Positions 37,901 through 48,728 of a stretch of DNA of 64,000 bases are shown here, piece after piece (the first letter of the stretch is position 1; each line of letters begins with the position of its first letter). The notes below the pieces were generated by a model that was not told where the DNA came from, made no database searches, and was given only the letters and a program-made list of their open reading frames with translations. Where the stretch lies: NCBI GenBank assembly GCA_031216445.1, contig CM062213.1, positions 10,479,501-10,543,500 on the forward strand. The letters run 5' to 3'. Origin of the DNA: Lateolabrax maculatus (Eukaryota; Chordata; Actinopteri; Acropomatiformes; Lateolabracidae). The position numbers and the translations under genes are program-made.

Positions 37901-38918
37901 CAACACACAAAATTAGCTGCTATCTCTCCCCCTTATGTATCGTGATCATTGATGCTTTCCATTCAGATAACATTTTACTATTCCCTCTTGTTGATCTTGT
38001 CTGTATAAGTGAAGATCCGGTCCTTCTCGTGCTGACGGAGGTAACCTCATGATTAGTAAAGAAACAGGCAGAGGCAAGCTACACATGACACCTATTTCAC
38101 TTGATGTTCTGTTAACTAACAGCGTGTAATGTGATGCGATGCCTGAGAGAAGACATGTGAGACCTTCAGTAAGTGGCACCCTAAGACGACAAGTAAGAGT
38201 ACCCAGTAAATCAAATTGCCTTGCTTAAATAGTGGCAACGGGCCGATAACAGAGGACAGGATGTTCAAATAAAAGAGATTCTCAAAATAACAGGTTGTTG
38301 ATCACTGATTTAGCTTTTTCCGGTTGCTATATATGAAAAAAGTTGCATTTGTTTCACAAAAAAAAAATCACAAAAAGCATTTGGAGATGTTTTGAGACCT
38401 GAGACTCATTGAGATTTCTGTCAAAGCACAGAACTGCAGAGGTTCCTGTGACCTTCCAAATTCATGTGGAAAGGAAAAACAAATAAAATAAATGCGTCAC
38501 TTGACAAACATATTACATTGATCCTAAGAGCAGTATGCCTGAAAGGGTTTTGATGTTTTTTGAAACAACAGAAGCATCTGACAGCATTCTTACAGTATTT
38601 CTTTCAGCAACAACAAAACGTCAGTTCAGTCTGATGAACAGGGTAAATATACAGTACATATCAATAGTAATGATTTATTTCCTGTAAGAACAAACAATGA
38701 CAACATCTGTGAGCCGTAATTAATTAAATGTTTTATTCCTAACAGATCAACATTGACTTTGTTAAGTAGGATTACACTCACTTTTCACTGTCCTCTGCCG
38801 GTGGTGTTTTGGCCGATGCTGTGATCTCTTCCCCGGGCTCATGGCCTTTCCCATTAGGAATAGCGTTCACCTCAGCAGGGGCAGTTTCCAGAGTCTCGGC
38901 TGCTTTATCCTCACTCAT
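21328..38918 (-). CDS. slc38a3: slc38a3, sodium-coupled neutral amino acid transporter 3 (SNAT3 / system N), complete, 15 coding exons
   Basis: SNAT3 moves glutamine, histidine and asparagine with Na+ against H+ across the plasma membrane (liver, kidney, astrocytes in mammals). Coding exons, in order: 38918-38782, 37207-37114, 36978-36863, 32175-32102, 31755-31663, 31451-31370, 27346-27264, 26253-26195, 25848-25702, 24861-24782, 24351-24251, 23626-23502, 23370-23226, 22526-22423, 21432-21328. They total 1545 bases: 514 residues plus TAG, with every phase and GT/AG junction consistent. The N-terminal tail (1-77) is variable. TM1 contains FNLGNAIMGSGILGLAYAM (residues 89-107). Further SNAT landmarks are SSYSIHLLLKSSG, YEQLGYRAFGTPGK, AMSSYLYIVK, GNYLVIIVS, FVCHPEVLPIY, KKKMQHVANISI and FAPNILGIFG. 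The extracellular loop has N-glycosylation sequons at Asn264 and Asn271 and Cys256/Cys285, which could form the family disulphide. The C-terminus SFIIIDWTSGTS is SNAT3-like (human 504 residues). The next-best family member would be SNAT5. Whether it is slc38a3a or slc38a3b is open. Confidence 0.97.
21763..22062. mobile_element. MITE about 300 bp in slc38a3 last intron, nested in another repeat
   Basis: The left end is TTAAAGAGTAACTTAACA. The right end TGTTAAGTTTCTCCTAAAA reverse-complements to TTTTAGGAGAAACTTAACA. They share the AACTTAACA core and the flanking AGAG/GGAG pattern. It lies between two blocks that, in the 46.5 kb copy, are only about 0.1 kb apart, so it looks like an insertion into an older repeat. 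Confidence 0.55.
22084..22140 (+). repeat. dispersed repeat block shared with 46587-46645
   Basis: TGTGACCAAGATATGAACTG up to AAAAATAAACTGTC aligns to the 46.6 kb copy at roughly 80% over about 55 bases. A matching upstream block (CAATACAGATATCAATATTT) is at about 21675. Confidence 0.55.
24144..24200. repeat. (GATA)/(GACA)n microsatellite
   Basis: GATAGAGAGATAGATACATA passes into about ten CAGA units with one CAGG interruption, next to slc38a3 coding exon 11. Confidence 0.92.
28471..28595 (+). repeat. internally deleted copy of a common vertebrate/teleost repeat
   Basis: It starts with ATCCATCCATTAGCTAAACC and GAGGGTCGGGGGGG, the usual left part of a very common fish repeat. It then jumps directly to TGTGGGAGGAAACCAGAG and CCACGCAGGCACAGGGAAAA, the usual right part. 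The normally intervening 150-200 bases are missing. The family name is not certain to me. Confidence 0.6.
28872..28931. repeat. (CA)n microsatellite, about 60 bp
   Basis: A near-perfect CA run with one CT interruption near 28879, inside slc38a3. Confidence 0.97.
31940..32065 (+). repeat. possible LINE 3' tail fragment
   Basis: GTATATGGCAATAAATTCCT followed by TGAATCCTTCAA looks like the 3' terminus of a fish non-LTR retrotransposon (an AATAAA-bearing tail with a short tandem-like end). It lies immediately downstream of coding exon 4 of slc38a3, in the opposite orientation. There is no coding part. Confidence 0.3.
35497..35620 (+). mobile_element. 3' part of a teleost tRNA-derived SINE with (AAAT)n tail
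   Basis: GGCCCTGGGCCCCTTTGCTG followed by CAGGTCACCCCCTCTCTCTC, then TGTTAATAAAGCATTAAAAA and AAAT units (35602-35620), is the recognisable 3' body and tail of a common fish SINE. The tRNA-like 5' head is absent or unrecognisable, so the copy is 5' truncated. Confidence 0.65.
36380..36387. promoter_or_regulatory. perfect CRE octamer TGACGTCA
   Basis: A palindromic CREB/ATF site in slc38a3 intron 3, about 0.5 kb from coding exon 3. An 8-mer alone is weak evidence of function. Confidence 0.3.
37700..37880 (-). repeat. SINE-like relic (antisense)
   Basis: AAATGTCTTGCTCAAAGGCA, GGCAGTTAATGG and the later AACCTGCGGTTATGGAACTG resemble the antisense of the middle and head of fish tRNA-type SINEs (the phrase 'cttgctcaaggacactt...cgaacc'). 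The copy is highly diverged. Confidence 0.4.
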
Positions 38919-39035
38919 ATTTGCGTTGCTGCCTTGGTGTGTATGTAATAATGGATCTGTTGAAATGTGTAAATGTTTGAGACTGTGTCGGTGTTTGTTG
39001 AGTGCTCTTAAAGTGAGTTATTTTCCTCCTGGGAT
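38919..39035 (-). other. slc38a3: slc38a3 5' UTR portion of first coding exon
   Basis: Upstream of the ATG (context AATATGA) the transcribed strand runs to a strong acceptor, TTTTTTCTTCCACAG at 39036 onward, so at least one further non-coding exon must lie to the right. The candidate first exons are at about 41.7 kb and in the 52 kb CpG island. Confidence 0.75.
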
Positions 39036-41689
39036 CTGTGGAAGAAAAAATATGGACAATTAGCATAATATTTTGCAAGGAAACAAGCATTTTCTTAGTT
39101 TATAAATTTACTAGGAAGTCCGTTTTTTTTAATGGATTTCCCTGACGACGTAGGTAAAGACAGAATGCAAATGCATAGGCGCAATCACACTCCATCTCAT
39201 TTCATGACTAATGTAACGATGACTGCATTTTCTAAAACAGAACTGTAAAATCATTAATGGATGCAAATTTTAAGTTATTCATATCATAATTACTCATTTC
39301 ATCATTAGGTTGTGTGAAGTTGACATTCAGATACATGGTTTTCATAGGACAACACCAACAGGGACGTGGCTGAACTCCAAATCATTTTATAAATGCTGAT
39401 AGAGAGGATGATAACAAATATCAACATGGAGAAACAACACAAAATTCAATGCACACCCATTAAAGTAATTAAGTGACTAAGTACATAGTTGTGGCTTAAT
39501 TGACAAATTAAGATTCTGACCAAATTGTCCCCATTTAGAATATGTCATAAAATTTAGATTAGATTCAAATTCTGTGTCATTCTTTTGTGGAAACCCTGAC
39601 ACTTTAAATGTGAATGGATGAAAACAATGAGCTCAGAGTGACTGTATGCCTAACAAAAAAAATTCACTTGTAACCTAAACCAAAAACACCAACTCCTACT
39701 ATGTTAGTCAGAATATAGAGTTGATAAATGGGTGTTTTGGCAAATATCATGAATAATTGACACATCAACTGACAGGTCTACGCTCAGAGGAAACAGAGCT
39801 TCCAGTTAACTCTGACACACTGGGCTTTGCGTCAGGCCCCTATTTCCTGGGTATCCTGTTGTGGTCTCTTAGCTGACCAGCTGGCTTGTGGGGCCCAGAA
39901 GGGCCCCCGTGACATGTATCTCCTGGATGCTGTTGACCAAAGCCCCCTATCTGGCTGCCCCTGAATGATCTCCTTTGCTCTGCTGCATAAACAGCAGTGG
40001 AGGCTATAATGGAGAGCACGTTGGGGGCCATAGAGGAGGAACACAAATGGTTGAACCTCCAGCATTGAGATACAAAGAGAAGAACCAGCTAGGACCAGCT
40101 ACAAACCGGTTCTATCCGTCTTTGTTCCTCCATTTTTCTGCTTGTCACTTTTCTCTTGGTTTCCTCTTTTATTGAGAAGGGTTCAACATAGCAACAATGC
40201 TCAGGGTTTTCTCTACTACCATTCCTAGCAACCACTCAGCTGTCCTTTTCCCTCAGGCTCCTTCCGCTTCACAGCTTGCCCTTTTAAATATAGGTTTTTG
40301 TAATATTATTTTAGCACATCAAACGCAGCGTGAGGTGAATAAACCCTGGTCTTCATCTAGCAGTCCTCTGAACGTGTCTTACCAGCCACGCTGCTATGAG
40401 CTTCACTGCATGGCCAGGCCTCTCTCGGTGTCTCTGGCTCAAGCCAGGCAACGTGGTTGGGCAGCAAAGCACAGTGCACAATGGCACATGTTGTGCGGTT
40501 TCCTGGGAACGGGTTGGAGAACAGTGGTGCTATTGTGCCAGGCATCATTATAATGCCGGGGCCCCCTTGGCTACAGTTCGCCAGGCCACTCGAGAGGCTG
40601 AAAAGGTATTTCACTGGGCTCTAATTGAAAAGACGGCACCTTGAATTCAGCAAATGCCAGTATCCTGTATTCATGTACAGTTGTAGCAGAGTTGCTGACG
40701 GTCGCAATGGCAGAGGCAGGGCCCCTCTCGTGGGACAAATCACTGCACAGAACCACACTGCCACTCAGATAGTCTACAAATCACGAGGAGGTTGGGGGGA
40801 GCCATTCAGGGACAATACACGATGGGCTGTCCGGCTACAAGGGTGCCTCTTCAATGGCCTGGAGCAGTGGAGCTTGAAACAGCCAACCTGATTGGACAAA
40901 GTTGTGAATCCTACAATCATTATGTTCAATACAAGGCAATACACGACATCCTTGGAAACCGTTTAGTGAAAGCACACTCAATCAATCAGAATCTCTTATT
41001 TTAAGGAAGCTTGCTCTCCAGTCCTCCAAGTTTGAAGGAAATGAAGGTACAACAGAGGAGGACGAAGAAGAATGCTGTGGACAAGAATCAGTTAAAAGAT
41101 CTTATGGGAAAAATCCTGTAGGGAAATATTTTAAAATGGGACTCAATGGTGCTCGCTACTTTCACTGACATGCATGGTTATGTGTGTAATAATATGGTAA
41201 AAATCATTTGCACACATCTACTTTCATGAGATGTATTTGTTAAGTGACAAGCCACCAGCAATAATTATAACCAAGAAAATGAAGGGAAATGAGAACGAGC
41301 ACAACAACAATTGAGTTCCGCCCCACAGGCTACAACACCAGTTATCATAGCACCATTGTGGTATGAAACAGAGGAAGAGTTGTGTGTCCAAAAGGAAATC
41401 CTCAGCAAAACTGAAATGCTCTGTAGTCTGTAGACATTATGTCACCCAAAAACATGTGTGTGACTATCTGCCTGCGCATAGTTTACTCCGATTTCCCAGC
41501 AGAACAGCAGACTTCCTCAAAAGCATCAATGTAACTGAACACAAGAATTTGACACGATAATGTTTCCTTACTGATATCCAAACTTCCGAATCCTATGCAA
41601 GAGTTAATGCTACACTGTAATGCTCTTGGTGGGAGTAAATGAGTCTTTTAACAGCAACAGCAGAGGCTATGTTTATCCAAGCCCTCGTC

Positions 41690-41790
41690 CAAAACATCAC
41701 CTCAGTTTGCCAACACACAGCGAGTGCATGCGCCTCCGTTCGCCGGCTCTGACGTAAGCAACTCTGCTGAGAGACGTCATGGCACAAGAA
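41690..41790 (-). promoter_or_regulatory. promoter-like cluster: NRF1-like site and two CRE-like sites; candidate slc38a3 first exon
   Basis: GTGCATGCGC (41724-41733) is one mismatch from the NRF1 palindrome. TGACGTAA (41750-41757) and GACGTCAT (41773-41780) are CRE/ATF-like. The stretch is locally CG-richer than its surroundings. Just downstream on the minus strand, CTGAG then GTGATG (junction 41701/41700) could be a splice donor leading to the 39035 acceptor. This would place a first exon about 2.7 kb upstream of the ATG exon. Inference only. Confidence 0.3.
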
Positions 41791-42832
41791 GGCAACCAGA
41801 GCCAGGCAGTTCACTGATTGTTATTCTTAAACGGATACCTGAACCAAACAACACTGTGCATGCTGATTCATCCTCGCTTATTGCTATGCATGTGTGCATT
41901 TGTGTTTGTAGTTCGTTCGGTGAATAATTAAATGTCTGGATTTGTACGTGTGTGCAGTTCATGCAGTGAGTAATCTCAAATTGTAATACTGCCTCCTCTG
42001 CCACAACTTGATGACATTCTCATAGGCCTCTAGCTATATAAGCTTTCTTAATTGAGTTTCCACTGTAATTTTCAGAGACTCTTAATCTGCTCAAGTGCAT
42101 GTGGACAATCACTGTTTTTCACTTTTTTTTCTCACGCCCAGCTCCATGGATGCAGTAAAAGCGAGGCTAGAATGTTTTAAACACCATCAAGAAGCCTAAA
42201 CAACCTTTTCTTCATTTGATATTTCCTTAAAATCATCTATAGCATCATCTGATCTTTGAAAGACAGCAAACAAGCAAGCATCAATTCTGAGAAATGAGAA
42301 CTTGCTTAATAAAAAGGAGCGTTTATGGTAGTATAGCGGCCAAAACAGTGATTTTAATAGATGCAATATTGGAAAAATGACGTATAAAGCAATTCCTCAT
42401 CCAACCTCCCTGTCCATGAACAGGAAGAGATTTCCTGCAGATTAAGAGATGATGAGCAGCTAATAGATCTATCAGAGAGCATTTTATTGTAAAACAGTGA
42501 GTTGAGACTCTGGACCTATGACAGTCAGGATGATAGAGTAGATCAGATTAGGGCCCATCTCGCTCAGGCAGGAAATCAGGATCAAACAGCTCAGGTCAGT
42601 CCATACACATGAGTGTATGGAGTGTATAAAAATAGCTGCAGATGAGTGAATAGCCTCGTTATAACACCACGTCATGTCACACTCAAAGCTGTGTTTAAAT
42701 GCGGCTGCCTGTGCCACTGAACACAGCAGCTGCCTGAAAGAAGGAGTAAACACTCAGCAAACGCATCCAACAACCATCTGTCTGTATTCTGGTTCTTCAC
42801 ACAAGGGTGAACATGCACATAAATACACATGA

Positions 42833-42833
<1 letters not shown>

Positions 42834-42873
<40 letters not shown>
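42834..42873. repeat. (CA)n microsatellite
   Basis: About 20 CA units. Confidence 0.96.
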
Positions 42874-42875
<2 letters not shown>

Positions 42876-43734
42876 GTAATTACAAGAAAACATCATACTG
42901 TTGATGAATGAATGAAACATCCAACAGCTACAGGCAGAAAATACAGCTATCATCATCACCAAAATGTGTACCTGAGACCGGTGTAGATTTACACTTGCTG
43001 TAGAACACAGATGTTTCCAATATGTGAAATCTTCTGTGTGAAACAAGAAATTAAAGGAGATGTTTCTGCATTTCCGCAACAGCTTTTCAATTTAATCAGA
43101 TATTTTTTCGTGATGCAAAAAAAGGCTTGTGCTCGTAATCCTTTACTAACATCTGTGTCAATTCTGGACAAAACACTATGGTGCAGTGTTTTGCTCCCAC
43201 CGGCAATGGCAAAGCATTTTTTCCCGCAGCTCTGATTCACGCCTCTGACTTTGCTTCTTCACACCACTATCAGCAAAGGCTCATGGGCAGAAGAGTATTT
43301 AAAAGCCATTCCCCATACAAAACTGATGGAAATTTGACGTTAAGTTGATAAAATTAAACTGATGCTAAGATAAACCTTTAGGTGTGGTTAAATTATCCAG
43401 GAGGTGCTTTTATGTTGAGGAACATTGAAGATATAAGACTCTGTAGACCCATACAGGTATATACAGGCATCGCTAATTGTCAATTAGACCTCAGCTCTGG
43501 TGGGCAGTAAGCAGAGTTAAAACTGTGTTCTGTAAATGACAGAAAAACAATCTAATGTCTCTGTTGACTAATTTTGAGGGTTTTACTTTCATTCCCACAT
43601 TCACCACAAACTGAGGAGAATGCTCTTGTAAGTGTGTGTTCAAGTCTCTCATTAGGCACTACTTGCCTCATGGTCCTCAGTATCCTCGGCTTCTCTTTCC
43701 TTACAGTGTTGTCCTGCCATGTCTCTCCTCTGTT

Positions 43735-43777
<43 letters not shown>
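43735..43777. repeat. (CT)n microsatellite
   Basis: About 21 CT units, a polypurine/polypyrimidine tract. Confidence 0.96.
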
Positions 43778-43781
<4 letters not shown>

Positions 43782-44575
43782 GCTTCAGGCCCTGAGTACT
43801 ACTGTGATTACCCAGCAGGGAGAATAGTAGAGATTAACTTCTGACGAAGAGATTTGCATGTCAGCTTCGGAGATGCTTCTCGTCTCCAGGATTCCTATAA
43901 GCCGCTGCGAGACTCTGACACACGTCAGGAGCCATGAAATGATGCAGGATGTGGTCTCTGCTCTGCAGTGCATTTAAATATCCACTATCAGGTGGAAGGT
44001 ACTATGTCACAGCAAGTCAAGTGTTTTCAGTCCAAAGCAAAAAGAATGCAATAATTTGCCCTCCAATCTCCTCTGATGATTCAGTAACCTATATTCTTTT
44101 ACAAATGGATCACCACACATATCTTCTGATGTCCATTCTCAAATTCTTGCACATAAAAACACACATTTTTTATCTAATGAAGCTTTTAGTGCAAGTTCAA
44201 GCAACGGTCAGCCTATTTCGTCATCACACTGAGGCGTCATCTTTCAACCATTATCCAATGATTTCACTGGCTTCCTTGTCTTTTTCACCTGCTTTCCTGG
44301 CTTTCCTGTTATCCAATGATAATCTTATCTGAAGAATTATAAACCACTTTACTTATTTCGTCTCTCACTGCTTTTATTGCAGTATATGCCGTTTCGCCCC
44401 TCCTTGAGACCCCACTGCCACAAATCTATCCTTAGATAGATGGGTTCAACAAAGTCTTTATAAATTAAAGCTTCTGCATTCATGTTAACTTCTGTCTTTC
44501 CTGACTAAAATACTGCGATTAGGTGACAGTATTGCTGCACCTGCACCATCACTTAATCTTTCCAGATGTGACATC

Positions 44576-44589
44576 CCACCAGGGGGCGG
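44576..44589 (+). promoter_or_regulatory. CTCF-like core motif, plus orientation
   Basis: CCACCAGGGGGCGG fits the 14-base CTCF core CCASYAGRKGGCRS at every position. It lies in the non-coding interval between slc38a3 and the 52 kb CpG island. Occupancy is inferred. Confidence 0.55.
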
Positions 44590-46474
44590 TTTAGGATGAT
44601 TTACTCACATGGTACAATTTCATCACATCAAAAAGTTGGTGAAACAGCGGCGGTCACCTTGTAATCTCAATGTCCCTGCTTCCATTACAACTGGTGGCTT
44701 TCACTAAGTCATATTGCTCTCTTTCTCCACTCATTTCCTCTGTGTCTCTATACTATCAACTGTCCAAAAAGGCACACATGCCTCTTTAAAAAAAACAGGA
44801 ATCAGAATCAGCTTCATGCTTCAATAAGTGTCAAATAATATCATAAATGAGTTCTGCACTGGCCTGAAAGATGCGGGTACAGTACTCATTTTTCTTCTGG
44901 AACCCGACTGGTACTGCCTATTTGAGACCTGAACCTGACTTGATACCCAAAGTTATATTTGACTCTATTTCATCTGTTAATGCAATGCATAAGCTACACC
45001 CTGTGTCTGTTGTTCCCACTGAGACTTAGCATAATCAGAGAGAGAAAGACAGAACTTTCTTTATAAATCGATTTGGAAACCAAACAAACACACAGATTTA
45101 CACAACAAAATGGCCCAAAAACGAGTACTTTGTTGTGACTTGTTGCATTCGGAGGAAGGTAGTAGACAATTTTTGTTTTCCATAATAGATCCTCTTTTAA
45201 ACTACATGTTGATTAGTTGGGTAGTCACTTGTTTGGTGACTCAAATTTGTGAAACTCATAGAGGCCAAAAGTCTACTGTTTTGTCTCCTCACCTGACTGG
45301 CATGCTGTAGTGGTGGGACCCAGGAAAAAGTGAGGCATGAGGCAATGAGGATTGTCTTTAGTGTCTTGTGACACGCTTGCGTGGGAGCACCAGCCTGGTG
45401 ACTCACTGAAAATGTGATTTATTTATAGAATCACACAACACTTTCTGTCACTCTGGCTCAACTCTATCACCGGGCACCCCACAGACAGGAAGGGACAGTA
45501 GAGCAGCAGCAACGTAGCCACACATAGAAGTCCAGACTGAGCTTTAAAACACTGCGGGCAGGACAGGTAATGGGTACAAGCAGCTATAGGGATGGGCTTG
45601 AGAATATAAGTAAAGTCCTATGGGACAAAACAAGAGGGAAGTGGTAAGTTGTAGGACTAGAGTAATCAATAGGTACATGAAAGTGCAGGGTGCTGAGCTT
45701 TGCTTAAATTTGTGCTTGGAAAGTAATTAGCATCTGATTCATTAAATGAGACCAGGTCGGTAGATGATAATTACACAGCCAGAAAAAGCGTATAGTTAAC
45801 GTTAGATACTCATACATGCAATAATACACCATCAACATACTTATTATATTAATTTAAGTACCGGTATTATTATTAAATAAAAATGATGACTTTATGGTGC
45901 TGAGATAGAGATTAATTTCATGATCAGATTAAGGCTTCTGACCAATGCAGCAAGTTAATTGGATGGATGTAACAGCATTTCTTGTTTACTTAGAACTTTG
46001 ACAAAGATTCACACATTCATTTTATCTGACTGACTAATGTAAAGGGTGATGAGTACTAGCCTGGAGAGTAACACAATGCTGGCGCGGTAATGCCAAATCA
46101 AATTGGGCCTGTTCTCTCTGTCAAATACAGCACTGGAAGCGAATGCCAGTATACTCACTGCCAGATGAAGAAGCTTGCAAGCAGTCATTGTGCAAATAGT
46201 GTTTGCTCTCACCATCTTCAAAACCTGCAATAAATCTGCAAACCAGTCTTTTTTCCTGGATGAACATACCTAATTCAATTTAATTTGTAATATTTTTCCA
46301 GTTATATTAAGGGAGACCAACCAGACGGTCACACAAATATCTTGGCAGAATTTTAAATACTCAGGATTAACAGCGGCTGTATGGATAGCTTTATCACTTA
46401 AATGTTTGTAGCAGCTGTAATCAGCTTGGATCCACAACAATTACAATGGATTCCAATGGCTTTAAGGATTTTTG

Positions 46475-46645
46475 AGGCCAATACTGATATTGATATTTCT
46501 GATAATGATATATTGAATGATATAAATTTTCTTTAGACAACCCATAACATAAATGAACATTTTGATTTAAAAAAATGTTTTACATTTGTGACCAAGAAAT
46601 GTACTGGGATGGACATTTTACAGTTAAAAAATAAACTTTCTGGTG
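46475..46645 (+). repeat. dispersed repeat copy without the MITE insertion
   Basis: CCAATACTGATATTGATATT and TGTGACCAAGAAATGTACTG pair with the two blocks flanking the MITE at 21763-22062. Here they are about 0.1 kb apart. The family looks like an abundant percomorph repeat, but I cannot name it. Confidence 0.5.
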
Positions 46646-47620
46646 GACAAATAATAGAATGGTGACTAATGGAAACTTCTCAAACCAGCAGCATAACCCA
46701 CCTCTTTGCCATTGATCTGTATATTCAGTATATTTCAAAAACAACTCTCACTTCACTAGTACATCACTTAATACAGAACATTTGGAGTGTATTATTTAGC
46801 TCTGTTATTGAGAAACTATTAGTGTTAGAAATATACTGAACAAACAAATAAAATTATTATTTTACACGTTGTGTAAATTGACAAACCTGTTTTTTACATA
46901 GCTGGGGTACACAACAAAGACAAAGCCCTCTTTTATTACGTGATATATAAGGAGACAGCATTTGACTTTTTGTCTCCTCCAGATACTCTGTGGTTATTCT
47001 GCACCGTGACTCCAAAGGCAGATTATCTAGGGACTGAACATAAAGGACAGTAGTGACACAGTCAAGGACACAGCCTCTGTGAGCAAACAGTATGTCAGTT
47101 GCAGCTTTTATAGTTACAACAATATGAGCGAATGCAATCAGCTAACCAGCCTTCTATCCTGACAGTCCTCCCTCAACACAACAGTGTTCAATGCCAGCTC
47201 TGTCTTCTCTCAATCATGTGCCCTTAAACAAAGTACCATCCTCTCCTGGCATCTGCTACCCGTCTCCCTCCTGTTTTTCTTCCTCATCACATGGGAGGAG
47301 AGCAAAAGAAAGAGGGTGCATCATGGGGGCGAATGCATTCATTCAGCTGGAAGTACAACTCACGCAGTGTGTGACCACCGTGGTGGATGAGGCACTGCTG
47401 ACTGTGTCACATGCACCATGGAAGTCCAAATCCCAATCCAATGACAGCGAACTCCTGAGCACAGCAGGCACCCACTGTAAGCAGATCAATGTAAGGCTTA
47501 AGAATCAAATCCCTTATAGAACTAAGAATTTTTCAATAGGCCGACGATGGATAATGAGCAAAAATACAGCTGTAGCTGAGGCTCAGAAGATTGTACTCAG
47601 ATTTCAGAGTCAGTGTGCGA

Positions 47621-47836
47621 GGGCGGCATGGCTCAGGAGGTAAAGCAGTCGTCTAGTAAATGGAAGGTTGTTGGTTCTCCAGAAGGAGAGTGTTGAAGTG
47701 TCCTTGAGCAGAGACACTGAACCATGCACCTTGCATGGCAGCCTCTAATATCAGTGTATGAATGTGTGTGTTGGTGAAAGTTGGCATGTGTTGTAAATTG
47801 CTTTGAATGGTCGGTAGACTAGAAAAGCCATTTGAG
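47621..47836 (+). mobile_element. tRNA-derived SINE, nearly full length
   Basis: It begins GGGCGGCATGGCTCAGGAGG. TGGCTCAGGAGG behaves as an A box, and the following TTGTTGGTTCTCCAG is a decayed B box. It continues with GAAGTGTCCTTGAGCAGAGA, CTTGCATGGCAGCCTC, GTGTATGAATGTGTGTG and AAATTGCTTTGAATGGTCGG, the standard body of a teleost tRNA SINE, ending in ACTAGAAAAGCC. The B-box decay suggests it is no longer transcribed by Pol III. Confidence 0.75.
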
Positions 47837-47869
47837 GTCGGCTGCTTTTCTCTATCTTTGTTAATTCAA

Positions 47870-48728
47870 GTGAAAAAATTACATAGGGCGATTTGATTTG
47901 ACTTTTGATTTTAAGGTCACAATTCGTTTGAATTTTCAATTGAAGGGAATTTAATCAGATTTTTCAGCATTGACAGCTATTACATTGTTAGACTACTGAG
48001 TTTTTATTCAGAAGTAAAGATCAACAGCTCATTGGTTTTATGCCATCAAAACATTTTCAAATTATTCTTTAAAAAGATACATGGTATCAAGTGCGATATA
48101 TTTTTTTGAATGTACCACACTAGGCCACTGGGCACATGGTCAAATTTAAATAATTTGTTTCAAATATAATAATAACTTACTTCACCAGTCAATTGGGATA
48201 AACTGTTAAACACAACAACAAAAAGAAAAGTCACTAGATAGCAGAAAGGTAATTTACAGCTTTAGTTTCCTCACCTGCAAAAAGCCCCTTTTAACTGCAG
48301 CGTGAACTCACATCAAACATGGCAGGTGCGACTATGTCCTGCCATACTTGTCGTGCTGCCTGAGGTGGCGTATGGTAACGTTACCCATGTTTCGCATAGC
48401 CTAAAAACTGTAGTTCATCTGTCAACCAAATAACTCATAACTCACTGGGAAGGAAAATGTTGCCACACCGGTGATTTCAGGGAAACAGGAAGATTTTTGG
48501 GTCCCATTTCTCCGTCATCTCCAACTCCAGCAGGAGCCATAATGTCTCAAAAAAGTGCCGCTGCAGACGACCGGTACGCTAAGCTGAGTGTGGCCAGACG
48601 TGCGCAAGTAGGCGGGGGCGAAGAAAAAAAAAATACTGGGAGAATCACAGATCCTGCTTTTTTGATTTTGATGATTAAAATTTAAGCTCATTTCGATCAA
48701 TTTAGATCAAAATCGTGACACCCCTAAC
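47870..48728 (+). mobile_element. probable hAT-like element relic with remnant N-terminal ORF
   Basis: The right end ATCAAAATCGTGACACCCCT followed by AAC is a typical hAT-MITE terminus. The left part has the related GATTTGATTTGACTTTTGAT and TTTTAAGGTCACAATTCG strings. Between them is CG-richer sequence with an ATG at 48542 opening MSQKSAAADDRYAKLSVARR, which runs only into the A-rich terminal region. This looks like an element that has lost most of its transposase. Borders and family are uncertain. Confidence 0.4.

Noticed and set aside
45480..45560. Minus-strand ATG with a hydrophobic, signal-peptide-like start (about 25 codons)
   Set aside because: Stops quickly and no continuing exon could be tied to it. 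Considered as a sema3f first exon but not supported.
47191..47643. 150-codon plus-strand ORF
   Set aside because: No recognisable family, and its 3' end runs into the tRNA-SINE head.
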